Of a DNA stretch of 64,000 nt, positions 44,941-53,372 are shown in pieces; the first letter of the stretch is position 1, and each line of letters opens with the position of its first letter. The notes beneath the pieces were generated by a model. The model was given only the letters and a program-made list of their open reading frames with translations. It searched no databases and had not been told where the DNA came from. The position numbers and the translations under genes are program-made. The DNA is from Burkholderiales bacterium (lineage in GTDB: Bacteria > Pseudomonadota > Gammaproteobacteria > Burkholderiales > Burkholderiaceae_C): positions 35,698 to 99,697 of the forward strand of contig CANCFV010000002.1 in NCBI GenBank assembly GCA_947377275.1, written 5' to 3'.

Positions 44941-45843
44941 TCAAGCGCGGACTGCGGGCACGGTGCGCTGCAAGAAGGCGATTTCATCGGCCACGACTTG
45001 TTCAAACGCCGCGCCAACGTAGATGTCGAAGTGGCCCTGGGCGTAACGCTTGACCGTGCCTTTGGGCGCCTTGCTCACATGTGTCAAGGTGCGCCCCGAA
45101 GGCGCCACGGTGTCCTTGTCGCACACCACAAAAAAGGCCGGGCACGTCAGTGAGGCCGCGCGGCGGCCGGGGTAGTAGGTGGTGATCTGCAAACCAAAGC
45201 GGGCGGCCACCTCGTTGGGCACGGCCTTGCCTGGCGGCTTGAGCGCCAGATAGCCGGGCTCGGCATCGTGCGAGCTCATCAAGGCGGCCGAGCCTGGTTT
45301 GCCGCACAAGGGCACCATCACCGGCGCCTTGCCCACCCACGAGCCCAGCACGTCGGCCAGCGCCAGCGCAGAGACCTTGGCGCCGCTGACCGGCCCCAGC
45401 GCCAGCGTGGAGGCCAAACCGTCGGTAAACGGGCACTGCGAGACCACGGCCGAGACCTTGCCATCGGCCGCGCCCACCGCGATCACATGCCCACCGCTGA
45501 ACGACGAGCCCCACAAAATGGTTTGCGATCCGTCGACCTCAGGGCGGCTGCGCGCGCAGGCCAAAGCGGCGTGCCAGTCTTGCAATTGCTTGTTGACGTC
45601 CAGGATCTGGCGAGGCTGGCCTTCGCTGTCGCCAAAGTGGCGGTAATCGAAGACCAGACAGGCGTAACCGGCCTGGCAGAAACGCTCGGCAAAGGCATCG
45701 AGCCGCATGGTGCGCACGGCACCCAGGCCGTGGGCCATCACGATCACCGGGGCCTTGGCCGCGCCTGCTTGCGCTTCGGGCACATAAAGCCAAGCGCTGC
45801 ACTGCAGTCCACCGGAGGGAAATTGGATGTCGAGTCGCTTCAT
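44941..45843 (-). CDS. Alpha/beta hydrolase
   Basis: A 300-residue serine hydrolase starting MKRLDIQFPSGGLQCSAWLY. The oxyanion stretch is VMAHGLGAVRTMRLDAF, the nucleophile is in ILWGSSFSGGHVIAVG, the acid near VVCDKDTVAPSG, and the His in YAQGHFDIYVG. This resembles dienelactone-hydrolase-like and acetyl xylan esterase-like alpha/beta hydrolases, but the substrate is unknown. The ATG at 45843 lies 19 bases from a 22-base palindrome that could be its operator. Longer frames extend to 46257 but have no coding look in that part. Confidence 0.85.
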   Translation of the reverse strand: MKRLDIQFPSGGLQCSAWLYVPEAQAGAAKAPVIVMAHGLGAVRTMRLDAFAERFCQAGYACLVFDYRHFGDSEGQPRQILDVNKQLQDWHAALACARSRPEVDGSQTILWGSSFSGGHVIAVGAADGKVSAVVSQCPFTDGLASTLALGPVSGAKVSALALADVLGSWVGKAPVMVPLCGKPGSAALMSSHDAEPGYLALKPPGKAVPNEVAARFGLQITTYYPGRRAASLTCPAFFVVCDKDTVAPSGRTLTHVSKAPKGTVKRYAQGHFDIYVGAAFEQVVADEIAFLQRTVPAVRA

Positions 45844-45861
45844 GCTGAGGATTGAGATCAA

Positions 45862-45883
45862 ATGTTGGAATGGACTCCAACAT
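45862..45883. promoter_or_regulatory. 22-base palindromic operator upstream of the hydrolase
   Basis: Eight-base arms ATGTTGGA (45862-45869) and TCCAACAT (45876-45883) around a six-base centre lie 19 bases before the hydrolase ATG. The length and symmetry fit a TetR-type operator. No intact regulator gene is adjacent. Confidence 0.55.
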
Positions 45884-46186
45884 TGTGGGGTGTTAAAGCC
45901 AATCCGGTGGATGCCGCCGCACTGACCACCGAAGAAGTGGGTGGGCACGCGGCGCTCCTGATCGCCATCACCGAATCCGCCCGCCAACGACCCGATGCCT
46001 TCCAGGTGTTGCTCAACCCGCCCGAAGGCCCTGAAATCATGGCCCGCGTGGCGAGCTTGGTGCATGAACAAAACAGCAAGCAGAGATCGGCCGGAGCGAC
46101 ATCGACCCCGACCGCACCGCCACAGCGCTGTGGGCCAGGATGCGCATCCTGCGCAGCAGGCTTGACGCACCCCGAAAATCCTGCAC
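45862..46186 (+). pseudogene. Possible remnant of a regulator C-terminal domain
   Basis: An open stretch (from an ATG at 45862, inside the palindrome) reads LWGVKANPVDAAALTTEEVG and HAALLIAITESARQRPDAFQ, helical and without an HTH. Near 46075 a second frame takes over and reads TATALWARMRILRSRLDAP before a stop. The two halves together look like a TetR-type ligand-binding domain with a frameshift and without its DNA-binding part. This is a weak call; it may simply be non-coding. Confidence 0.3.
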
Positions 46187-46295
46187 TTTGAAAGAGGCTT
46201 TTCACCCAGGGTGCAACCCCCGGCAAATGGGTGCCCTATTTGTAAAGTCACGTTCATAATCTGTGCGTGCCCGCTTCCTCACGCTGCCCTCACCC

Positions 46296-48266
46296 ATGAG
46301 ACGTACCTGGACGATCCACACCACCGTCGGTGCCTGTCTCGCCTTGACTTGCGCCATGGCGGCACAGGCCAAGGACCACGAGCGCGTCGCATCGGAAGAC
46401 GACTACTTTGGCAACGTCCCGGTGGTGCTGACAGCCAGCCGCCTGGACCAGCCTTTGAACGAAGCACCGGGCGCCATCACGGTCATTGATCGCAACACCA
46501 TCCGCTTGACGGGTGCGCGCACGGTGGCCGAAGTGCTGCGGCTGGTGCCTGGCTACCTGTCGGGTGGCCGCAATGGCGCCAACCCGGGCGCCTCGTACCA
46601 CATCCCCTTGGATGACTACGGCACACGCAACCTGGTGTTGATCGACGGCCGACCGGTGTATTCGTCGGTGTACCTGGGCGACACCCACCGCGGCATGCTC
46701 GACGTGATGGTGGAGGACATCGAGCGCATCGAAGTGCTGCGAGGCGCGAACTCGGCGGCCTACGGTGCCAACGCCATGTTCGGTGTCATCAACATCATCA
46801 CCCGCCACAGCGCTGACACCACAGGCACGGAGCTGTCATTCGCCTCGGGGAACACCGGGATCCGAGACCGACGCGTGCGCGTGGGTGGTGGCGATGAAAA
46901 CGCCAGCTTCCGACTCTCTGCGGGCGACCAACGAGACACTGGCTACTTCAATGCGTTTGATGACAAGAACTTGAGTCAGCTGCATGGCCGAATCGACTTC
47001 AAGCCCAATTTCGCCGACGATCTGATGCTGACGGCTGGGGTGTCTTACCTGTCTGCCGGCGACGGCTTCCCAGGTTCAAACGGCAACCCCTTGCACACCA
47101 TCCACACACGCGACAGCTACGCCAATTTGGTTTGGCGCCGCCAACTCAGCAGCACCGACGAGCTCCAGATCTCCGCCAATTACATGGAAGATTGGAAGGA
47201 CGACGACACCCCCTACCCGCTGCTGCCCAGCGTGCTGTTGGACTTCGGTGGAATCGGTCGGCGCACCAACCTGGAGGTGCAACGCAAGACGGGCCTGAGC
47301 CCTGACGTCCGTGCGGTGTTCGGTGCCGGCTACAAACGCGAAGAAGCCAAATCACAGGCGCTTTATGCGCGAAACGACTGGATCGGCTCCCATGAAGAGC
47401 GGGTGTTTGGCACGCTGGAATGGCGAGTGACGCCTCAATGGCTGCTCAACACCGGGCTGTTCGTGGGGCAGCAAAGCCTGGCGGGGGGCTACACCGCACC
47501 GCGCTTGATGGTGAACTGGCTGCCGTCACCCGAGCACACCTTCCGAGCGGGTGTGACTGATTCGTACAGACCCCCCAGCCTGTACGAGTACAGCGCCGAC
47601 GTTCGCTACTACAACGGTGGCACCCTCCTGGCCCAGACCGATGTGGCCCGCGGCGACGCCCAACCTGAAAAGCTGCACAGCCAGGAAGTTGGCTACCAAG
47701 GACGCTTCCAGGGCGTCAGGCTGACACTGGACGTCCGTGCATACCACGAGCGCATGACTTCAATCATTCAGCGAACGCCTTACCAGCTGGCCTACTCGCT
47801 GCCCAGCACGGGCAGCGAAGCGTTCAATTATGAAAACAAGCCTGGGCTCGACATCGCCGGCCTCGAGTACCAAATGCGCTGGAAACCCTTTGAGGCCAGC
47901 GAAATCTGGATCAACCAAAGCTTCTCCCACATGCGCTGGGACGATGAAGGGCTCAACGCCAAAAGCGAGCGCATGCCACCCAAATACGCCACCACGGTCG
48001 CATGGTTTCAGGGCTTGCCCGGCCAATGGCGCCTGAGCGTGATCTACCAGTACCTTGGCAGCATGACCTGGCGCGAAGAAGGCAACCTGATGCGGCCCAC
48101 ACACAGGACCGATGTGCGCCTGACCTACCCCTTCCGCATCGGCCCCACCAAGGCAGAAGCGGCCATCACCGTGCAATCGGCTGAAGGTGATCAGCCCTTC
48201 TTTCTGCCGTCCAGGGGATTTGAAGCCCCGCGCAGAACCTTCCTCACCCTGAGACTGGAGTTCTGA
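46296..48266 (+). CDS. TonB-dependent outer-membrane receptor
   Basis: A 656-residue outer-membrane receptor. The signal peptide is MRRTWTIHTTVGACLALTC to AMAAQA. The plug domain has PVVLTASRLDQPLNEAPGAI, VAEVLRLVPGY and IERIEVLRGANSAAYGANA, followed by a 22-strand barrel ending in an aromatic TLRLEF. This type resembles BtuB/FepA-like receptors, and the ligand is not clear. I see no clear TonB box beyond the PVVLTAS segment. A GTG at 46263 is an alternative start. It is followed at once by a substrate-binding protein and a diguanylate cyclase, suggesting that ligand uptake and c-di-GMP signalling are linked. Confidence 0.92.
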   Translation: MRRTWTIHTTVGACLALTCAMAAQAKDHERVASEDDYFGNVPVVLTASRLDQPLNEAPGAITVIDRNTIRLTGARTVAEVLRLVPGYLSGGRNGANPGASYHIPLDDYGTRNLVLIDGRPVYSSVYLGDTHRGMLDVMVEDIERIEVLRGANSAAYGANAMFGVINIITRHSADTTGTELSFASGNTGIRDRRVRVGGGDENASFRLSAGDQRDTGYFNAFDDKNLSQLHGRIDFKPNFADDLMLTAGVSYLSAGDGFPGSNGNPLHTIHTRDSYANLVWRRQLSSTDELQISANYMEDWKDDDTPYPLLPSVLLDFGGIGRRTNLEVQRKTGLSPDVRAVFGAGYKREEAKSQALYARNDWIGSHEERVFGTLEWRVTPQWLLNTGLFVGQQSLAGGYTAPRLMVNWLPSPEHTFRAGVTDSYRPPSLYEYSADVRYYNGGTLLAQTDVARGDAQPEKLHSQEVGYQGRFQGVRLTLDVRAYHERMTSIIQRTPYQLAYSLPSTGSEAFNYENKPGLDIAGLEYQMRWKPFEASEIWINQSFSHMRWDDEGLNAKSERMPPKYATTVAWFQGLPGQWRLSVIYQYLGSMTWREEGNLMRPTHRTDVRLTYPFRIGPTKAEAAITVQSAEGDQPFFLPSRGFEAPRRTFLTLRLEF

Positions 48267-48288
48267 TCTGCTCGCCCAGCGCCGCTCC

Positions 48289-49209
48289 TTGACCCTGGCC
48301 ATCGGCTTGGCACTGGCCGGTGTGGGTCGTCGCGCGCTCGCCGGCAACGAGTCGTTGGTGTGGTTGCTGCTATCTGACCACTCGCCCACTTACCTCGAAG
48401 CGGCCAATGCGCTGCAAGCAGAATGGCGACAAGCCACCAGAGGCAAAGACCTGTTGCTGCTAGGTCCATCTGAATTGCCTGCCGGCCCACCACCTGCGGC
48501 ATTGATCACCCTGGGCAGCGCCGCCTTGCGCGTGGCGGCCGAGCGCGTTGACACTACCCCGGATTGGGCGCGTGTGCCCGTGCTCAGTGCCCTGATCCCG
48601 CGCGAGGGCTTCAACGCGATCTGGAAGCACCCCAGCGCCTGGGTCTCAGCGGCCTACCTCGATCAGCCCTTTGAGCGCTACCTAGACCTGATCCGACGCG
48701 CCCTGCCCCGCGCCACCAGGGTCGGCGTCTTGCTCGGGCCCCAATCGATGGGCATGCGCGCCGCCCTGGTCAAAGCGGCCAGCGACCGTGGCCTGCTGCT
48801 GGTCACCGGCACCGTGATGCGCCCGGATACCATGTACGCCAGCCTGCGCGCGGTGCTGGCCGAATCGGAAGTGTTGCTGGTCTTGCCCGACAGCCCCGTC
48901 GCCGACCCCTCGGGGGTGCAAAACATGCTGATCACGGCCTATCGCCAGCGTGTGCCCGTGGTGACTTACTCGCCGGCCCTGGTCAAAGCGGGCGCCACCC
49001 TGGGCTTGTACGCCAGCCCATCGCAAGTCGGACGGCAGGTGGCGAGCATGCTCAAGGTACCGCTCCAAACCAGCAACTGGCCGGCACCGCGCACCGCCGA
49101 TGGCTTCACCGTGGCCGTGAACGACCAAGTGGCCCGCTCACTGGGGCTGGACGTCCCCGAGGTGTCGGCACTGACCGAAGCCCTGCAACGCCTGGAGAGC
49201 AGCAAATGA
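48289..49209 (+). CDS. ABC-type substrate-binding protein (TrpX-like) of the receptor operon
   Basis: A periplasmic protein of about 306 residues from a TTG at 48289; it has a signal (IGLALAGVGRRALA) and a substrate-binding fold (LITLGSAALRVAAERV, RVGVLLGPQSMGMRAALV, VLLVLPDSPVADPSGVQNML, and VPVVTYSPALVKAG). It resembles the ABC_sub_bind family, with no transporter gene next to it. A CTG at 48268 has a GGAG site seven bases upstream and would add LLAQRRS before the signal, so the start is uncertain. The stop overlaps the cyclase start (ATGA), hinting that it signals to that protein rather than to a permease. Confidence 0.82.
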   Translation: MTLAIGLALAGVGRRALAGNESLVWLLLSDHSPTYLEAANALQAEWRQATRGKDLLLLGPSELPAGPPPAALITLGSAALRVAAERVDTTPDWARVPVLSALIPREGFNAIWKHPSAWVSAAYLDQPFERYLDLIRRALPRATRVGVLLGPQSMGMRAALVKAASDRGLLLVTGTVMRPDTMYASLRAVLAESEVLLVLPDSPVADPSGVQNMLITAYRQRVPVVTYSPALVKAGATLGLYASPSQVGRQVASMLKVPLQTSNWPAPRTADGFTVAVNDQVARSLGLDVPEVSALTEALQRLESSK

Positions 49210-50534
49210 CGCTGCACCTGGGTGGCATTCGCCTGCGCTTGTGGCTGGCCACGGCCTTGCCCGCCATGCTGGTGATCGCGCTGTTGGCCATTGGTGTCGC
49301 CTCACAGTACGGCGATCGCATGGCCGAAGCCCTGAAAGACCGTGGTGTGGCGTCGGCCAGGCAACTGGGCAGCGCGGCAGAATTCATGCTGTTTGCGGGC
49401 GACCACGATGGCCTGCGCCGACTGGCCGAGGCGGCCATGCGCAGCGACCCCCAATTGCGCGGCGTCGCGATCTACGATGCGAGCGGCCAGATCAGGGCAT
49501 CGGCAGGTCATGTCTCGGCGAGCATCCCGCCCCTCACCGCCGATTTGCAAGTGCAATTGGACCAACAACTGGTGGTCGCCCAACCCCTCTACCCCATTGC
49601 CATGGCGGTAGACGACCCCTACGCGCCCAACACCCACACAAGCCCACCAGGGGCTGCACACACAGGCCGCCTGACCGGACATGCGGTGCTGGAGATGTCC
49701 TTGCAAGCCTTGGCGCAGCAAAAGCGCGAACTGCTGATCTGGACCTTGGCCACAGCCACAGGCGGCCTGCTTCTGGCCGGGGTGCTGGCCACCTTGATCG
49801 CCTCTGTGGTGACCACGCAGATTGGCCGCATCAACCGTGTGGTCGAACAGGTGCGACGCGGTCAGCTCGACGCGCGCGTGAACGTGCGCGGCAGCGGGAT
49901 CATGCAGCCCCTGGCCATCGGCATCAACAGCATGATCGAGCGCATTGCGGTCACCCAAGAGCAACTGCAGCAGCAGATCGCGCAAGCCACGCAAGAGCTG
50001 CGCGCGCAAAAGGAAGCCGCAGAGCAAGCCGCGCGCACGGATGCACTCACCGGCGTGGCCAGCCGCCGGGCGTTCACCGAAGTGGCTGAGGCCGAGATGC
50101 AACGCGCGCTGCGCTACCGCACAGAGCTGTCGCTGCTGATGATGGACCTGGACCACTTCAAGGGCGTCAATGACACCCATGGACATGTCACGGGCGATGC
50201 GGTGCTGGTGAGCTTTGCGCAAACGGTGCTGCAGCAGGTGCGCAAGGTCGATTTGGTGGCGCGCTTGGGCGGAGAAGAATTCGCCGTGCTGCTGCCCAAC
50301 ATCACCGCCGAGCAATCGATGGCACTGGCCGAGCGCATCAGGCTGGCCTTTGCCAACAGCCCGTTTCATGTAGACGGCCAGCCCTTGCATTTCAGCGTGA
50401 GCATTGGCGTGGCTCAGTTCGATCCCAAAGAGCTGACCCTCAATGGCTGGCTGAGCCGCGCTGATGCGGCGCTCTACCGGGCCAAGGCGCGCGGGCGCAA
50501 CTGTGTGGAGCTGGCGCCAGCTGTGGCCGAGTGA
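49206..50534 (+). CDS. Membrane diguanylate cyclase (HAMP-GGDEF)
   Basis: A 442-residue inner-membrane enzyme that makes c-di-GMP. A first helix (residues 10-32) is followed by a periplasmic part of about 140 residues, a second helix near 177-201, a HAMP domain (ASVVTTQIGRINRVVEQVRR), a coiled coil with EQLQQQIAQATQELRAQKEA and the GGDEF domain (DALTGVASRRAFTEV; active-site GGEEF in RLGGEEFAVLL). An RxxD inhibitory site is not obvious. The ATG overlaps the stop of the substrate-binding gene by four bases, so the periplasmic protein may regulate it. Confidence 0.93.
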   Translation: MTLHLGGIRLRLWLATALPAMLVIALLAIGVASQYGDRMAEALKDRGVASARQLGSAAEFMLFAGDHDGLRRLAEAAMRSDPQLRGVAIYDASGQIRASAGHVSASIPPLTADLQVQLDQQLVVAQPLYPIAMAVDDPYAPNTHTSPPGAAHTGRLTGHAVLEMSLQALAQQKRELLIWTLATATGGLLLAGVLATLIASVVTTQIGRINRVVEQVRRGQLDARVNVRGSGIMQPLAIGINSMIERIAVTQEQLQQQIAQATQELRAQKEAAEQAARTDALTGVASRRAFTEVAEAEMQRALRYRTELSLLMMDLDHFKGVNDTHGHVTGDAVLVSFAQTVLQQVRKVDLVARLGGEEFAVLLPNITAEQSMALAERIRLAFANSPFHVDGQPLHFSVSIGVAQFDPKELTLNGWLSRADAALYRAKARGRNCVELAPAVAE

Positions 50535-50560
50535 GGTGCCTGGCTCGGCGCCGATCTGGG

Positions 50561-51355
50561 TCAGACCACACTGACCTTTCGAACCAGCCGCTCGAGCAGG
50601 GCGGGCGAGAGCCGCCCCAGGTACACGGCCAAGCGTTCTTTGCCGGCAATCACGATGCGGCCTCGGCCACGCGCCAGCCCGTCCACCGCTTTGCGTGCAA
50701 AGACTTCGGCGCTCATGGCTTTGTCTTGCTGCGCATCGACCTTGCCGTGAGGCGTGCCGTCAGAGGTCAAGGCCGACAGGCTCACATTGGTTCTCACAAA
50801 ACCCGGGCACAAGACCGACACCTTCAAGCCAGCGGCATGCACCTCGGCCCGCAAAGCATCGTGAAAACCAATGATGGCGTGCTTGGCCGAAGCATAGGCC
50901 GACCGGTAAGGCGTGGCCACCAAGCCGACCACCGACGACACCGCAACCAGATGCCCTGAGCCTCGGGCCAGCATGTGCGGCAACACCATTTTGGCCAGCG
51001 CGACCGGCCCGAAGAAGTCCAGCTCCATGATCTGCCTGTCCACTTCAACCGAGGTGTCCTTGACCAAAGCACGCTGGCTCACACCGGCATTGTTGATGAG
51101 CATGTCGATGTGGCCGAAGGTCGACAGCACCACCGCGGTTTGCTCGCGAAAACGGCTCTGGTCTGTCATGTCCATCGCAAGGACCAGGTGCTTGTCAGGC
51201 CTGTCGCAGCGCAGCCTCACAGACTCAAGCACATCGGCCCGGCGAGCAGACAAGACGAGAAGCGCACCACGTCGTGCCAGCTCATACGCCATGGCCTCGC
51301 CAATGCCAGATGAGGCGCCGGTGATCCAGATCACCTTATTTTGAAAATCGTTCAT
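50561..51355 (-). CDS. SDR family oxidoreductase
   Basis: A 264-residue classical short-chain dehydrogenase. The NAD(P) site is WITGASSGIGEAMAYELARR, the NNAG motif is LINNAGVSQRALV, and the catalytic SVVGLVATPYRSAYASAKHA has Ser, Tyr and Lys. It is transcribed behind the TetR gene with only 24 bases between them. Neighbouring genes for aromatic ring hydroxylation and cleavage suggest that it oxidises or reduces a pathway intermediate, but the substrate is not known. Confidence 0.87.
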   Translation of the reverse strand: MNDFQNKVIWITGASSGIGEAMAYELARRGALLVLSARRADVLESVRLRCDRPDKHLVLAMDMTDQSRFREQTAVVLSTFGHIDMLINNAGVSQRALVKDTSVEVDRQIMELDFFGPVALAKMVLPHMLARGSGHLVAVSSVVGLVATPYRSAYASAKHAIIGFHDALRAEVHAAGLKVSVLCPGFVRTNVSLSALTSDGTPHGKVDAQQDKAMSAEVFARKAVDGLARGRGRIVIAGKERLAVYLGRLSPALLERLVRKVSVV

Positions 51356-51379
51356 GCAAGAGCTTTCAGACTCAAGGGG

Positions 51380-52066
51380 TCAAGTGGCTTGTGAGGGCAG
51401 GCGCTGCGTTCGCACCAGCAGTGAATCAGGGGGGAGTTGCACGGCCTGGATGGGCTTGTCCACGAGCTTGCGAGCGGCCGCACGCGTCATGCCCAGGCCG
51501 AGCAGGATGTGGAACGTGATCTCTTGTGGATACGCATCTGTCAGGTCCGATCGCATGCTCAGCGACAACAAGGCCGCACTCGTTGTGCCCACCACCAGGT
51601 CCAGCCCCAGCATGGGGTCGGTCAGCTGGAAGCGGCCCGTCGCTGTGGCATCCAGCAGGTCGCGCAGCAGGTAGCCCAAGGCCGGCAAGTGATCCATGCT
51701 GCGGGTCACACCCACACGCGAGATCAAGCGCCCCGCGTGCGGAAAGTGCCGGGCCGTTTGCAGCACCATGCGCACGCCACAGGCCAAGCGCTCTGCGGGG
51801 TCGGTGCGATCGGCAATGGCCGCATCCACCAAAGAAAGCAACTCGTTGCCCACCAGCTCTAGCACGGCCGCCATCACCTCTTCGGTGGTTCGGAAGTAGT
51901 TGTAGAAGGTGCCCCGCGAGACCTGCGCCTGCGCGATCAAGTCTTCAATGACGCTCGCGTCAACGCCCTTCAAAGAGAAGACCTCCATGGCGGCCTCGAT
52001 GAGGCGCGTTCGCATGCGCTCGCGTTTTTCTGCCGCAACGCGGGTGCGGAAATCGGGTGTGCTCAT
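51380..52066 (-). CDS. TetR-family transcriptional regulator
   Basis: A 228-residue repressor. The N-terminal helix-turn-helix lies at about residues 20-65 (RTRLIEAAMEVFSLKGVDAS then QAQVSRGTFYNYFRTTEEVM), typical of TetR. The ligand-binding part has no family I can name. It is divergent from the dioxygenase-like operon, and a palindrome plus a sigma-70-like promoter lies between the two starts, so it probably represses that operon in response to an aromatic compound. Autoregulation is likely. Confidence 0.92.
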   Translation of the reverse strand: MSTPDFRTRVAAEKRERMRTRLIEAAMEVFSLKGVDASVIEDLIAQAQVSRGTFYNYFRTTEEVMAAVLELVGNELLSLVDAAIADRTDPAERLACGVRMVLQTARHFPHAGRLISRVGVTRSMDHLPALGYLLRDLLDATATGRFQLTDPMLGLDLVVGTTSAALLSLSMRSDLTDAYPQEITFHILLGLGMTRAAARKLVDKPIQAVQLPPDSLLVRTQRLPSQAT

Positions 52067-52107
52067 GCCGGCAGGTTAGCTGATGGGACTCAGTAGAAAC
52101 GACAGGG

Positions 52108-52137
52108 TTGTCACAATGACGAATATGTCATTATGAT
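52108..52137 (+). promoter_or_regulatory. Sigma-70-like promoter overlapped by an 18-base palindromic operator
   Basis: TTGTCA at 52108-52113 and TATGAT at 52132-52137 are separated by 18 bases, a good -35/-10 pair for the rightward operon. AATGAC (52115-52120) and GTCATT (52127-52132) form an inverted repeat inside the spacer, where a TetR dimer would block RNA polymerase. The expected transcript start near 52144 supports the dioxygenase ATG at 52185. Confidence 0.65.
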
Positions 52138-52184
52138 ATCAATGCGTGACGATCAGCAAGTCCAACAGCTCAGCACAAACACCT

Positions 52185-53324
52185 ATGAGTGACAACAAGG
52201 TCCTGAGGGCCCCACCCGAATACCCAGAAAGCGCCTTGCCTGCGCATGTGCACAGGCTCGCGCGGCCTGCAGCCCAGCAAAAGGCCACGCAGTTGGCTTT
52301 TCTGCGCTTTGACAAGGCCGATCTGGACGAAGCACAGCGCTTTTGGAGCGACTTCGGATTGATCCCAGTTTCACGCACCGCTGACCAGTTGGTGATGCGC
52401 GGAGCAGGTTCGGCACCTGCGATCCTGATGGCGCGCAAAGCCAAGGTGTCGCGTTATGTGGGCGCGGCCTTCACGGTGGCGTCAGACACCGACTTTGCCC
52501 GCCTGCAACGCGACAGCGGTGCGCAGCCCTTGGCCGCCAACGCGGTGCCCGGTGGCGCGCGTGGCGTGAGCCTGCTCGACCCCGATGGCAACGAGGTCTG
52601 GTTGATCACCGATTGGGGCGCGGTGGACCCCTTGCCTCTGCGAGCGCCCAAGCACCATGACATGAATGCCCTGGGGCAATCCATTCGGCTCAACGCCACG
52701 GTGCGCACGTACATCGAACCGGCCACCGTGGGGCGCTTGGGGCACGTGGTGCTGCAGACCACAGACTTTCACACCATGGCCGATTGGTACATGCGCCATC
52801 TGGGCTTGATCCCCTCCGATGTGCAGTACCTCGACGATGGCGCACCGTTCCTCACCTTCTTCCGTTTGGACCTGGGTGACACCCCAGTCGACCACCACTG
52901 CGTGGTCATCGCCGGCGGCTTGGAGGCCTGTTACGAGCACAGCGCCTGGGAGGTGACCGACCTGGACGCACTGGGTCAAGGCCAGCAGGTGCTGCGTGTC
53001 AACGGCCATGAGCACATGTGGGGCATTGGCCGGCACCTGCTCGGCAGCCAGTTGTTTGACTACTGGCGGGATGCCGACGGGTACGCCTTTGAGCACTACA
53101 CCGATGGCGACCTCTTCACGTCTGAGCGCGAAGCGCATTACGGCCCATTCACCACCAGCGCACTGTGGGCCTGGGGGCAAGACGTGCCGGCCAGCATGTT
53201 TCCGGCCAAGACGCCCGCCATGTTGTGGCGCGCGCTCAAGCTGCTGCGATCGGGGCGCGTGAGCCTCAAGCGCCTGTTGATGATGGGCAAGGTGATCGAC
53301 ACCCCCACCCGTCCATGGCGGTAA
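52185..53324 (+). CDS. VOC-superfamily extradiol dioxygenase-like protein
   Basis: A 379-residue protein with two VOC halves. The first has FLRFDKADLDEAQRFWSDFG; the second has GHVVLQTTDFHTMADWYMRH (His ligand candidate), then HSAWEVTDLDALGQG (second His) and GYAFEHYTDGD (Glu). A 2-His-1-Glu facial triad in the C-terminal half is typical of type I extradiol dioxygenases such as catechol 2,3-dioxygenase. With an MhpA-like hydroxylase and a fumarylacetoacetase-family protein in the same operon, ring cleavage of a catechol is likely; the compound is unknown. The ATG at 52185 is preferred to a GTG at 52146. Confidence 0.85.
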   Translation: MSDNKVLRAPPEYPESALPAHVHRLARPAAQQKATQLAFLRFDKADLDEAQRFWSDFGLIPVSRTADQLVMRGAGSAPAILMARKAKVSRYVGAAFTVASDTDFARLQRDSGAQPLAANAVPGGARGVSLLDPDGNEVWLITDWGAVDPLPLRAPKHHDMNALGQSIRLNATVRTYIEPATVGRLGHVVLQTTDFHTMADWYMRHLGLIPSDVQYLDDGAPFLTFFRLDLGDTPVDHHCVVIAGGLEACYEHSAWEVTDLDALGQGQQVLRVNGHEHMWGIGRHLLGSQLFDYWRDADGYAFEHYTDGDLFTSEREAHYGPFTTSALWAWGQDVPASMFPAKTPAMLWRALKLLRSGRVSLKRLLMMGKVIDTPTRPWR

Positions 53325-53372
53325 CGCCCAACGCCTCCTCTACCCAAACACCTCTAACCCAACGAGTCTGAC

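Noticed and set aside
46195..46262. Possible cobalamin or other riboswitch before the TonB receptor
   Set aside because: GC-rich repeats are present, but no cobalamin-box sequence or suitable stem set was found.
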